The notes: generated from the sequence alone by a model not told the origin. Positions 26,808 through 35,149 are shown, numbered from the stretch's first letter. The stretch is 64,000 nt of DNA from Catenulispora pinisilvae (GCF_015356865.1 NZ_JAAFZA010000031.1:1-64000), one strand, 5' to 3'. Numbers and translations: made by a program.

Positions 26808-28738
26808 GCACGCACAGCACCGGGCAGACCGCCCTGACTCCAGACGGAGAGCAGGGCCGGGCCGGATTCGACGACGACCGCAGGCTGCCGCGCCAAGGCG
26901 GGATCGGCGGCGCGGCCGGCGCCGGCCGGGCCGCCGACCGGCCGGCGGCCCTGGAGGCGTTCATCGACGCGATGATCGACCTGGGCCAGACCGGGCAGAT
27001 CTTCGGCGAGCACGGCATCGGCAAGACCGCCACCTTCGCCGCGCACATCAAGCACGCCTACGACGACACCGAGCTGGTCTACGTCCCGGCCGCCAACCTG
27101 GCCCCGGACGACCTGCTGGTGAACGCCCCGGTGCGCGATCCGCGCACCGGGGAGCTGGTGCTGCGGCAGCTGGTGATGCGCCAGCTCAAGCCGGGCCGCA
27201 AGTTCGTGCTGCTGATCGACGACTCGCTCCAGGCGGGCCCGGCGATCCAGTCCCAGCTGATGCAGATCGCCTGCAACTGGAGCCTGGGCGAGCACGACCT
27301 GCGGGCGCTGGGCTGCATCGGGGTGTTCCTGGCCGACAACGAGTCGCTGGCCGAGACCGCGGCCCGGCGCAGCGACTTCGCGATCCTGGACCGGATGGTG
27401 ACGATCAAGGTCACCGCGAACGACACGGCCTGGCGGGACGCGCTGCGCCGCAGGTTCGGCCAGTTCGACCTGACCGGGGTGTTCCGGGTCTGGGCCGCGC
27501 AGCCTCCGGAGATCCGCCGGCTGCTCTCGCCGCGCACGCTGGAGCACATCCTGGCCAACGCCGCCGAGGGCTTCCCGCTGATCTGGGGCCTGCCGCTGCT
27601 CAACGGCAGCCGACTGCGGCTGGCGCTGCCGGCCGGCGAGGGCAGCCGGGCCCAGGAGGCGGACCGCACCGCGGAGATCCTGGACGCGATCGCCGACGCG
27701 CTGGGCGTCCCGAACCGGGCCGCGATCGCCGACCCGGTGCGCCGGCTGGTGCGCGCGGCGCTGAAGAACCGCTGGTGCGTGCTGGTCCAGGGCCCGCCCG
27801 GCTGCGGCAAGACCGAGGTGGTCCGGACCCTGATCCAGGAGGTGCTGCGCCGCGACCCGCTGTACTTCTCGCTGCCGGTGACCAACGTCGAGGACCTCTG
27901 CGCCCCGGTCCCCTCCCCCGACGGCACCCTGGACAACCTGCTGGCCGCCGGGTTCACCGGCGAGGAGCCGAAGGCCGTGATGTGGGACGAGTACAACCGG
28001 CCCAAGGACAAGGCGGCGTTCGCCCGGCTGATGGAGATCACCCAGGAGTGGTCGGTGGCCGGCCGCCCGATCCGCGGCCTGCGGGCCCAGGTCGCGTTGC
28101 AGAACCCGCCCTACCACGTCGGCCGCAAGCTGCTGGTCTCGCGCAACAACATCGCCCAGGCCTCCCGCTTCACCGCGTCCCTGGACATCACCCCGGAGGA
28201 CATCCCGGCCAACGAGTGGCTGATCGCCAAGTACGGCGCGGTCGCCGAGATCGTCCTGGAGTGGTGGAAGAACGACATCGACGACGAGGGCCGCGCCTGG
28301 ATCACCAAGCGCACCCTGGAGCGCCTGATCCGGCTGCACGGCCGCGGCCTGCCGCTCCAGCAGGGCCTGGTCTACCTCGGCGACGGCGAGTACGCGCCGG
28401 TCCCGCTCGGCGCCCTGACCGCGCGGCTGGCCGGCTCGCAGCGCACCGGGCTGAAGGAACTGGCCGCGGACGTCGACACCTGGGAACGCCGCCTGGCGCT
28501 GGCCGTCGCCGGCAATCCCGAGGGCGACGACGCCTCCGACGTGGTCCACCAGGTCTTCGCCAACGCCGAGCTGTCACAGCTCAAGCAGCAGCGCGAGGTG
28601 GTGATCCGGCTGGCCGCGCACCTCCCCAAGAAGCTCCGCGCCACCTACCTCGTCGGCGCCTCGGAGGAGGCGCAGGCGTTCTGGGTCGGTGTCCTGGCGG
28701 CTTGCAAGGCACGGGAGGGTTCCGTCAGGATTCCGTGA
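26804..28738 (+). CDS. Tandem-AAA MoxR-like ATPase
   Basis: This 644-residue ATPase carries two P-loop domains. The first has GEHGIGKT (68-75) and Walker B VLLIDD (135-140); the second has GPPGCGKT (330-337) and MWDEYNRP (393-400). In the first Walker B the usual Asp-Glu is Asp-Asp, so that half may be catalytically weaker. MoxR ATPases usually have one such domain. It should remodel or load complexes together with the VWA protein encoded directly upstream. The start is a TTG overlapping the upstream stop (TTGA), with GGGGGA as ribosome-binding site. The stop is followed after 2 nt by a tRNA-like RNA. Confidence 0.85.
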   Translation: MSTHSTGQTALTPDGEQGRAGFDDDRRLPRQGGIGGAAGAGRAADRPAALEAFIDAMIDLGQTGQIFGEHGIGKTATFAAHIKHAYDDTELVYVPAANLAPDDLLVNAPVRDPRTGELVLRQLVMRQLKPGRKFVLLIDDSLQAGPAIQSQLMQIACNWSLGEHDLRALGCIGVFLADNESLAETAARRSDFAILDRMVTIKVTANDTAWRDALRRRFGQFDLTGVFRVWAAQPPEIRRLLSPRTLEHILANAAEGFPLIWGLPLLNGSRLRLALPAGEGSRAQEADRTAEILDAIADALGVPNRAAIADPVRRLVRAALKNRWCVLVQGPPGCGKTEVVRTLIQEVLRRDPLYFSLPVTNVEDLCAPVPSPDGTLDNLLAAGFTGEEPKAVMWDEYNRPKDKAAFARLMEITQEWSVAGRPIRGLRAQVALQNPPYHVGRKLLVSRNNIAQASRFTASLDITPEDIPANEWLIAKYGAVAEIVLEWWKNDIDDEGRAWITKRTLERLIRLHGRGLPLQQGLVYLGDGEYAPVPLGALTARLAGSQRTGLKELAADVDTWERRLALAVAGNPEGDDASDVVHQVFANAELSQLKQQREVVIRLAAHLPKKLRATYLVGASEEAQAFWVGVLAACKAREGSVRIP

Positions 28739-28740
28739 GC

Positions 28741-28823
28741 GGCCCCGTAGCGCAGAGGCAGGCGCACCGCTCAGATCCACTCAAGCGACGCGGGGAACGC
28801 CGGTTCGAATCCGGCCGGGGCCA
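28741..28823 (+). ncRNA. tRNA-like RNA embedded in the VWA/MoxR operon
   Basis: An 83-nt segment folds like a tRNA. The acceptor stem is seven perfect pairs (GGCCCCG with CGGGGCC), followed by U8-A9. A D-arm GCGC/GCGC has an 8-nt loop with GG. A T-arm GCCGG/CCGGC has the loop TTCGAAT. The region for the anticodon arm plus variable loop is 32 nt where 22 is normal. It offers two competing stems, CCGC/GCGG (19-nt loop) or CGCT/AGCG (12-nt loop), and no 7-nt loop with U33, so I can assign no anticodon. CCA is not encoded. The RNA starts 2 nt after one ORF and ends just before the next ribosome-binding site, so release needs RNase P and 3' processing. Confidence 0.75.
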
Positions 28824-28839
28824 CTTGGGGAGGGACGGC

Positions 28840-30267
28840 ATGAGCCTGGAGGAGCTGAGCCACGCCTTGGCGGCGCTGAAGGCGCTGCCGCTCGACGACC
28901 CGGCTCGGCTGCGCGCGGAGCGGGTCGCGGAGTCCTTTGTGCGGTATGGACAGCGCCAGCGGAAGAAGGAACTGCGGGCGCGGCGGGAGGTCGCCGACCG
29001 GGCGGTGCTCGGGGCCGCGGCTACCGGAGCCGCCGGGCGCCGGGAGGATGTGGCGCTGGCGGTCAGCCAGGCGATGTCGGCGGATGCGGGCGACCAGCCG
29101 GCGGGCGACGACTCGCAGGTGTCTGCGGCGATTTCGGGCTCGGCAGGCGACGACAGTCGCGGATCCGCCTCGGTCGGCACCCTGCACCGCCCACGCCGCT
29201 GCTACGTCTGCAAGCAGCACTTCACCGAGGTCTCAGCCTTCTACCACCAGCTGTGCCCGGCCTGCGCCGCCGAGAACCTGTCCTGGCGGTCGGCGCGCAC
29301 CCCGCTCGACGGCCGGCGGGCCCTGGTCACCGGCGGCCGGGTGAAGATCGGGTTCCAGGTCGCCCTGATGCTGCTGCGCGACGGGGCCGCCGTGCGAGTG
29401 GTCACGCGCTTCCCGCACGACGCCATACGCCGCTTCCGAGCGGTCCAGGACAGCGCTAAGTGGCTCGACCGGCTCACCGTCACCGGCCTCGATCTGCGCG
29501 ACCCGCGCCAGGTCGTCGAGCTCTGCGACGGGCTGCTGGCCGCGGGCGAGCCGCTGGAGATCCTGATCAACAACGCCGCCCAGACGGTGCGCCGTCCGGA
29601 GGCCTCCTACGCGCCGCTGATCGCCGCGGACCGGCGTGCCGCCGCCGAGCTGACCGGCGGGCTGACCGGCGGGCTTCGTGAGCTGGCCCCGATCCCCGGC
29701 TACCGGGGCGCGGGCAGCCAGCTGGCTTCGCAGGGCGCCGAGCTGGTCGCGGTCGACGAGAACGGGCTGCTGCCCGATCCCTCGCCGCGCAACTCCTGGT
29801 CGGCGGAACTGGGCCAGCTGGACCCGGTCGAGCTGCTGGAGGTGCACCTGGTGAACGCCGTGGCGCCGGCGTTGCTGGCCGACCGGCTATTGCCGCTGAT
29901 GGTCGGATCGCCGTTCCCGCGGCGCTACATCGTGAGCGTGACGGCCGTCGAGGGGCGGTTCGAGGTGCGCAACAAGACCGCGGGGCATCCGCACACCAAC
30001 ATGGCCAAGGCGGCGCTGAACATGCTGACCCGGACCAGTGCCGGGGCGCTGGCCCGGCGCGGGGTATACCTGAGCAGCGTGGACACCGGGTGGATCACCG
30101 ACGAGAAGCCCGCGCCGCGCAAGGCCCGGCACGCCGAGGCCGGGTTCCGCACGCCGCTGGACATCGTCGACGGCGCCGCGCGGATCTACCACCCGATCGT
30201 CAGCGGCGAGAACGGGGAGCCGTTGTTCGGCGCCTTCCTGAAGGACTACCGGGCGGTGGCGTGGTGA
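28840..30267 (+). CDS. Zinc-ribbon/SDR-like Rossmann protein with a degenerate active site
   Basis: This 475-residue protein has a helical N-terminus, then a four-cysteine zinc ribbon (C121, C124, C139, C142), and a short-chain dehydrogenase/reductase fold from about 158. The NAD(P) loop TGGRVKIG (164-171) and an INNAAQ segment (243-248) are present. The YxxxK active-site motif is replaced by TNMAK (386-390): the Lys remains, but the catalytic Tyr is Thr. It may bind a dinucleotide or RNA without being a dehydrogenase. A GGGAGG site lies 6 nt before the ATG, just after the tRNA-like RNA. The stop overlaps the next gene's GTG. Confidence 0.8.
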   Translation: MSLEELSHALAALKALPLDDPARLRAERVAESFVRYGQRQRKKELRARREVADRAVLGAAATGAAGRREDVALAVSQAMSADAGDQPAGDDSQVSAAISGSAGDDSRGSASVGTLHRPRRCYVCKQHFTEVSAFYHQLCPACAAENLSWRSARTPLDGRRALVTGGRVKIGFQVALMLLRDGAAVRVVTRFPHDAIRRFRAVQDSAKWLDRLTVTGLDLRDPRQVVELCDGLLAAGEPLEILINNAAQTVRRPEASYAPLIAADRRAAAELTGGLTGGLRELAPIPGYRGAGSQLASQGAELVAVDENGLLPDPSPRNSWSAELGQLDPVELLEVHLVNAVAPALLADRLLPLMVGSPFPRRYIVSVTAVEGRFEVRNKTAGHPHTNMAKAALNMLTRTSAGALARRGVYLSSVDTGWITDEKPAPRKARHAEAGFRTPLDIVDGAARIYHPIVSGENGEPLFGAFLKDYRAVAW

Positions 30268-31451
30268 GCGACGGCAACGGCTTCGACGGCTCCGACTCCG
30301 CCAGCGGCTTTCCGGCCCGTCCCGCCGCCGAACTGGCGCCGGTCCTGGCCTGGCTGCGCCGGGGCGAGGCGGTGCACGCCCGCACCGACTTCCCGGCCGG
30401 CACCGCCCTGCCCGACGGCCGCCTGGACCTGTGCAAGCAGGACCTCGGCCCGCTCGGCGCCGAAGCGGTGGCCGACGCGCTGCCCGAAGGCGGCGGCCCG
30501 GTCCGGCATCTCCTGCTGGGCACCGACGGCCTCGGCGACGGCGGCGCGGCGGCGGTCGCGCCGAAGGCCGTCGCAGCCCACGTCGAAACCCTCTACCTGG
30601 GCTGCAACGACATCGGCGGCGGCGGGGTCTGCGAGATCGCCGGCCAGCTGATCGCCGCCCCCGGCGTGGTGAAGGCGCTGTGGCTGAAGCGCAACCCGGT
30701 CGGGCCGGACGGCGTGCGCGCGGTCGCGGAGACCGTCCGCGCGGGCACCGTCCTGCGCACCATCGACCTGACGCAGACCGGCCTGGCCACCCCGGACGTC
30801 GCGGTACTGGTGGACGCGATGATCGCCGCCGCCGGTGGCCAGCACGCCATCGAGCGGCTTTACCTCAGCGGCAACCGGTTGGGAGCCGACGGCGCACAGG
30901 ACGTGGCGCGGTTGATCGTGGCCGGGGCGGTAGCAGAGCTCTACCTCTCAGCCGCACAGCTCGGCGACTCCGGCGCGCGGGTACTGGCGACAGCCCTCCA
31001 GAACGCCCCGGGAGGAGCCCTCCGCCGCCTGTCAGTGGCCAGCAACGGCATCGGCCCCGCGGCCCTGGCCGAACTGATCGCGGCCGCCGCGACCGCCGGC
31101 GTCGAGCTCTTCGACGCGGCCCGGGTGAAAGCCGCCGCCGTCCTAGGCGCCGAGGACAACCGCCTCGACGAGTCCGGCGCGGCGACCGTCGCCGACGCGC
31201 TCGCCGCCCCGCACCGCCTCGCGTACCTCAACCTGCACCACACCGGGCTCGGCAGCCGCGGCGCCCTCCGTCTCCTGGACGGTGCCCAGCGCGCCGCCAC
31301 ACCGACCCGCTTCAAACTCGGCGGCGGCATCGCCAAGCGGGTCAAGAAGGAGCTCACGGCGCTGGCCGCGGAGATCCCGGCATCAGTGTTCGACGTCGCG
31401 CCGGACGTCCGGGCGATCCGCAGCGTTTATCGGACCGCCCCGCCGGCCTGA
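30264..31451 (+). CDS. Leucine-rich-repeat protein of the ribonuclease-inhibitor type
   Basis: This 395-residue protein contains about nine LRRs of 28-29 residues, such as VETLYLGCNDIGGGGV, VKALWLKRNPVGPDGV, LRTIDLTQTGLATPDV, IERLYLSGNRLGADGA, LRRLSVASNGIGPAAL and LAYLNLHHTGLGSRGA. The LxxLxLxxN/T plus helical second half is typical of the RI-type LRR fold, which makes a curved protein-binding scaffold. The N-terminal 40 residues and C-terminal 50 residues flank the repeats. There is no signal peptide. The GTG overlaps the SDR stop (GTGA). It ends the operon-like series; the next gene has its own promoter. Confidence 0.88.
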   Translation: MSDGNGFDGSDSASGFPARPAAELAPVLAWLRRGEAVHARTDFPAGTALPDGRLDLCKQDLGPLGAEAVADALPEGGGPVRHLLLGTDGLGDGGAAAVAPKAVAAHVETLYLGCNDIGGGGVCEIAGQLIAAPGVVKALWLKRNPVGPDGVRAVAETVRAGTVLRTIDLTQTGLATPDVAVLVDAMIAAAGGQHAIERLYLSGNRLGADGAQDVARLIVAGAVAELYLSAAQLGDSGARVLATALQNAPGGALRRLSVASNGIGPAALAELIAAAATAGVELFDAARVKAAAVLGAEDNRLDESGAATVADALAAPHRLAYLNLHHTGLGSRGALRLLDGAQRAATPTRFKLGGGIAKRVKKELTALAAEIPASVFDVAPDVRAIRSVYRTAPPA

Positions 31452-31573
31452 TCGCCGCCACCGCCCGGCTGCGGCCCGCCGCGGCGCACCGCGCGGCTCC
31501 ACGACCCGAACCGATGCCGATGCCGATGCCGTGACAAGCCGCACAGCACCGGACCACCCCGACCCCCGCGGTC

Positions 31574-31579
31574 TAAGCT
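31574..31579 (+). promoter_or_regulatory. -10 hexamer of a probable leaderless promoter
   Basis: TAAGCT is followed by 7 nt and then the ATG at 31587, with no ribosome-binding site. This marks a new transcription unit after the LRR gene. Confidence 0.5.
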
Positions 31580-31586
31580 CGGCCCC

Positions 31587-32528
31587 ATGTTCGCAGTGAG
31601 CGCGGTGCGCATCGACCCCAAGGACCCCCTGTCCGGCCTCGAACTCGGGGAGCGCGACGATCCCGCGCCCCGCCCGGGCTGGACCACCGTCACGGTCAAG
31701 GCCGCGTCCCTGAACCACCACGACCTGTGGACCCTGCGGGGCGTGGGCATCACCGAGGACAAGCTGCCGATGATCCTGGGCTGCGACGGGGCCGGCGTGG
31801 ACGAGGACGGCAACGAGGTCGTCATCCACTCGGTGGTCGACCCGCGCGACGGCAAGCCGTCGATCCTCACCGAGGCCTACAACGGCACCTTCGCGCAGAA
31901 GGTGCTGGTCCCGAAGGCCAACCTGGTGCCCAAGCCGGCCGCGCTGTCCTGGGAGCAGGCCGCGTGCCTGCCGACGGCCTGGCTCACCGCCTACCGCATG
32001 CTCTTCCGCAACTCCGGCCTGAAGCCCGGGGACACGGTGCTGATCCAGGGCGCCGGCGGCGGCGTGGCGACCGCGGCGATCGTCCTGGCCCGGGCCGCCG
32101 GGTTCCGGGTGTGGGCGACGTCGCGCAGCGAGGAGAAGCTGGCACGGGCGGTGGAGCTCGGGGCGCACGCCGCGTTCGAGTCCGGGGCCCGGCTGCCGGA
32201 GCGGGTGGACGCGGTGCTGGAGACGGTCGGCGCCGCGACCTGGTCGCACTCGGTGAAGTCGCTGCGGCCGGAGGGCACCATCGTCATCTCCGGGGCGACC
32301 TCCGGGGCGATGCCGCCGGCCGAGCTGACCCGCATCTTCTTCCTCCAGCTGCGGGTCATCGGCTCCACGATGGGCTCGCTGGACGAGCTCAAGGCGCTGG
32401 CCCGGATGTGCGAGGTGACCGACGTGCGGCCGGTCATCGACTCGGTCCTGCCGCTGGCCGAGGCCCGGACCGGGTTCGAGCGCATGGAACAGGGCGAGGC
32501 GTTCGGGAAAATCGTCTTCACGGTCTGA
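31587..32528 (+). CDS. Zinc-type quinone oxidoreductase-like dehydrogenase
   Basis: This 313-residue MDR-superfamily oxidoreductase has a GroES-like N-terminus (SLNHHDLWTLRG, ILGCDGAGVD) and a Rossmann domain with VLIQGAGGGVATAAI (about 152-166), the NAD(P)H loop. Its LPTAWLTAYRMLF and ILSCDGAG-type motifs match quinone oxidoreductases. The catalytic-zinc cysteine is not obvious, so it is probably an NADPH-dependent quinone reductase with unknown substrate. It is monocistronic: an upstream leaderless promoter and a downstream 17-bp hairpin frame it. Confidence 0.9.
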   Translation: MFAVSAVRIDPKDPLSGLELGERDDPAPRPGWTTVTVKAASLNHHDLWTLRGVGITEDKLPMILGCDGAGVDEDGNEVVIHSVVDPRDGKPSILTEAYNGTFAQKVLVPKANLVPKPAALSWEQAACLPTAWLTAYRMLFRNSGLKPGDTVLIQGAGGGVATAAIVLARAAGFRVWATSRSEEKLARAVELGAHAAFESGARLPERVDAVLETVGAATWSHSVKSLRPEGTIVISGATSGAMPPAELTRIFFLQLRVIGSTMGSLDELKALARMCEVTDVRPVIDSVLPLAEARTGFERMEQGEAFGKIVFTV

Positions 32529-32557
32529 GAAGACACAGGCTGGGAAGACACAGGCTG
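32529..32557. repeat. 15-bp tandem direct repeat
   Basis: Two copies of GAAGACACAGGCTG with a one-base spacer lie immediately after the dehydrogenase stop codon. Confidence 0.8.
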
Positions 32558-32570
32558 AGGCACAGAACAA

Positions 32571-32608
32571 GCGGCGCCGCGCTCGGAACAGTCCGAGCGC
32601 GGCGCCGC
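32571..32608. terminator. Bidirectional hairpin terminator between convergent genes
   Basis: A perfect 17-bp stem with a 4-nt ACAG loop lies midway between the convergent dehydrogenase and HelD genes. Only GC-rich sequence follows, but stem length and position favour termination from both sides. Confidence 0.8.
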
Positions 32609-32622
32609 GGCGATTCACGGGA

Positions 32623-35043
32623 TCAGTCCTCGACCTCGACTATCCCCAACCGGCGCGTAGCCCGCGTCAGGGCGACGTAGAGGTCGTTCTCGCCGTGCTG
32701 GGCGGTGACGATGGCCGCCGGGTCGACCACCAGCACCGTGTCGAACTCCAGCCCCTTGGCCTGGCGGACCGGCAGCACCACGGTGCGCCGCTCCAGGTCC
32801 GGGTCGGAGCCGTAGCCGGCCTCGGGCAGCCGCGCCGACACCGCCGCGGCCACCTCGGCCAGCCGCTCGGGCGGCACCAGCACCGCCAGCCGCCCGGTGT
32901 CCCCGGCCCCGCCGCCGTCGGTGCCGACCCCGCCGGCGTCATCGGCGCCGTCGCCGGCCCCGGCGGCCAGCGCCGAGTCCTCGCGCAGCGCCAGCTCGGC
33001 GACCTTCTCAGCGAGCGAAGACACCGGCACGGACACCCGCCACGGCTCCTCGCCGCTGGACCGCACCGAGCGCGGCGGCTTCAAGCCCGGATCGATACGC
33101 TCCAGCACCTCGGCGGCCACGGCCATGATCTCCGAGGGCGTCCGGTAGTTCACCGTCAGCTCCGCCAGCCGCCACCGGTCGCCGACGTGCGGCGCCAGCA
33201 TCGTGCCCCAGGACGTGGCGCCGGCCGGGTCGCCGGTCTGCGCCACGTCCCCGACCAGGGTCATCGACCGGGCCGGGCAGCGCCGCATCAGCAGCCGCCA
33301 GGCCATCGGCGACAGCTCCTGCGCCTCGTCCACGATCACGTGCCCGAACGTCCACGTCCGGTCGCCCATCGCCCGCTCGGCGACGCTGCGCTCGTCGCGC
33401 TCCTCGAACCGCTCGGCCAGCATCTCGGCCGAGACCAGGTCCACGGCGGTGACGATCTCCTCGCGCGGGTCCTCCAGGTCGATCGACCGGGAACCCTCGG
33501 CCACCTCCAGCGCGCCCTGCGCGTAGGCGATCCGGGCCCGCCGCTCGGCCTCGGCCCGCGCCGCCGCCTCGGCGGTGTCGGAGTCGCCCAGCAGCTCCGC
33601 GGCCTCGTCCAGCAGCGGGATGTCCGCCGCCGACCAACCGCCCGGGGAGCGCAGCAGCAGGTCGATCTCAGCGTCCGTCAACAGCGGCTCGCCCTCCTCG
33701 CCGGAGGCCTCCTGGACCGCCTCGCGCAGCAGTTCCGGCGTCGCGAACAGCTCGGCCAGCATCCGCTGCGGCGTCAGCTGCGGCCACAGCCAGTCCAGCG
33801 CCTCCTGCACGCTCGGCTCGTCGGCCAGCGCGGCCGCGACCTGCTCGCGGTCGGCCCGGCCCAGGAACACCCCGTCTGCCATCTCCGACGGATCCTCGCC
33901 GAGCTCGGCGGCGATCAGGTTCACCATCGCCAGCGTCTCCTGGCGGTGCGGGTCGTCGTTCAGCCGGTCCACGACCTGGCCGGCCAGCGAGTCGATGAGG
34001 TGCTCGGCGAACGCCTTGCGGCCCAGGTTGGGCCGCCGGTTGGCCTTGCGGCCGAGCTCACGGGCGGCCACGCAGGTCTCGCGGTCCAGCCGGTACTTCA
34101 CGCCCTCGTACACGACCTCGAGCACGTCCTCGGGCACCCGCTGCCGGGCCCGCACCGCGCCGCCGACCAGATCGGCCATCGCCGCGCGGCCCTTGATCTC
34201 CGCGACCTCAGGCGCGTCGGCCCGCGAGGCCCGCACCCCCGGGAACATCTCCCCGACCGTGGCCAGCACCGCACTGGTCTCCCCCAGCGCCGGGAGCACG
34301 TGCGAGACGTAGCGCAGGAAGGTCGGGTTCGGCCCGACGATCAGCACGCCGCGCTTGGCCAGCCGCTCGCGGTGGGTGTAGAGCAGGTAGGCCGCGCGGT
34401 GCAGGGCCACGGCGGTCTTGCCGGTGCCCGGGCCGCCCTGCACGACCAGCACCCCGCGCAGCTCCGACCGGATCGCATGATCCTGCTCGGCCTGGATGGT
34501 CTCCACCACGTCGCGCATCCGGCCGGTGCGGCCGGCGGTCAGCGCGGCCAGCAGCGCGCCCTCGCCGACCAGCCCGGAGGTGTCGCCCTCGGCCGCCATG
34601 TCCAGGTCGAGCACATCGTCGTCGACCCCGACGACGGTCCGGAACCGGGAGCGGATACTGCGCCGCCGCCGCACGCCCTGGGGCGCGGCGGAGGTGGCGA
34701 CGTAGAACGGCCGCGCCGCCGGGGCCCGCCAGTCCAGGAGCAAGGGCTCGAAGTCGCCGCCGTCGTCCAGGATGCCGATCCGGCCGACGTAGCGGCGCTC
34801 GCCGCCGGCCAGGTCCAGCCGGCCGAAGCACAGCCCCTCCTCGGCCGCGTCCAGCTGGGCCACCCGGCCGGCGCCGGCGGTGGCCAGGTTGTCGCGCTCG
34901 GTCCGCGCCTGCTGGGTGCCGGTGCCGGAGCGCAACACGCCGGCGAGCTGGCCCTCGGCCCGGGCCCGCAAGGTGTCCAACCGGGCGTACAAGAGGTCCA
35001 GATACCGCTGTTCGTGGGAGATTTCTTCCGTTCCCCTTGACAA
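32623..35043 (-). CDS. helD: HelD-family UvrD-like ATPase (RNA polymerase recycling)
   Basis: This is an 806-residue superfamily 1 helicase-like ATPase. It has an N-terminal coiled-coil region (EQRYLDLLYARLDTLRARAEG), the P-loop GPGTGKTAVALHRAAYLLY, an IVDEAQELSP Walker B, LVGDVAQTGDPAG and the C-terminal LYVALTRATRRLGI motif. HelD proteins push into RNA polymerase to recycle stalled complexes; actinobacterial relatives can also counter rifamycins. The TTG at 35043 has GGGAGG 4 nt upstream and gives the expected start. An ATG 29 codons upstream would have no ribosome-binding site. An inverted repeat lies just before the start. Confidence 0.9.
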   Translation of the reverse strand: MSRGTEEISHEQRYLDLLYARLDTLRARAEGQLAGVLRSGTGTQQARTERDNLATAGAGRVAQLDAAEEGLCFGRLDLAGGERRYVGRIGILDDGGDFEPLLLDWRAPAARPFYVATSAAPQGVRRRRSIRSRFRTVVGVDDDVLDLDMAAEGDTSGLVGEGALLAALTAGRTGRMRDVVETIQAEQDHAIRSELRGVLVVQGGPGTGKTAVALHRAAYLLYTHRERLAKRGVLIVGPNPTFLRYVSHVLPALGETSAVLATVGEMFPGVRASRADAPEVAEIKGRAAMADLVGGAVRARQRVPEDVLEVVYEGVKYRLDRETCVAARELGRKANRRPNLGRKAFAEHLIDSLAGQVVDRLNDDPHRQETLAMVNLIAAELGEDPSEMADGVFLGRADREQVAAALADEPSVQEALDWLWPQLTPQRMLAELFATPELLREAVQEASGEEGEPLLTDAEIDLLLRSPGGWSAADIPLLDEAAELLGDSDTAEAAARAEAERRARIAYAQGALEVAEGSRSIDLEDPREEIVTAVDLVSAEMLAERFEERDERSVAERAMGDRTWTFGHVIVDEAQELSPMAWRLLMRRCPARSMTLVGDVAQTGDPAGATSWGTMLAPHVGDRWRLAELTVNYRTPSEIMAVAAEVLERIDPGLKPPRSVRSSGEEPWRVSVPVSSLAEKVAELALREDSALAAGAGDGADDAGGVGTDGGGAGDTGRLAVLVPPERLAEVAAAVSARLPEAGYGSDPDLERRTVVLPVRQAKGLEFDTVLVVDPAAIVTAQHGENDLYVALTRATRRLGIVEVED

Positions 35044-35070
35044 AACGCCTCCCAATGCTCCAGAATCAAG

Positions 35071-35099
35071 CACATACCAGATTTCTGGTGAGCTATGTG
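35071..35099. promoter_or_regulatory. Nested inverted repeat upstream of helD
   Basis: CACATA and TATGTG flank ACCAG-ATTT-CTGGT in an AT-rich patch 28-56 nt upstream of the TTG. It could be an operator or a 5' leader hairpin. Confidence 0.4.
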
Positions 35100-35135
35100 T
35101 GCCCGAAAACTCTACGATAGCAGATGCCATCGCAG

Positions 35136-35149
35136 GGCCTTCGGGCCCG
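35136..35149. terminator. Weak TTCG hairpin after the MFS gene
   Basis: GGGCC-TTCG-GGCCC hairpin about 55 nt beyond the MFS transporter stop. A short T run follows on the plus strand only, so its use as terminator for the minus-strand gene is doubtful. Confidence 0.3.

Noticed and set aside
21386-28738. TROVE/Ro60 protein in the first genes
   Set aside because: I see helical repeats and a separate VWA protein but no TROVE signature; the similarity is only in architecture.
28741-28823. Ordinary functional tRNA gene
   Set aside because: The anticodon arm does not fit: no seven-base loop with U33 and about ten extra bases. I list it as tRNA-like RNA.
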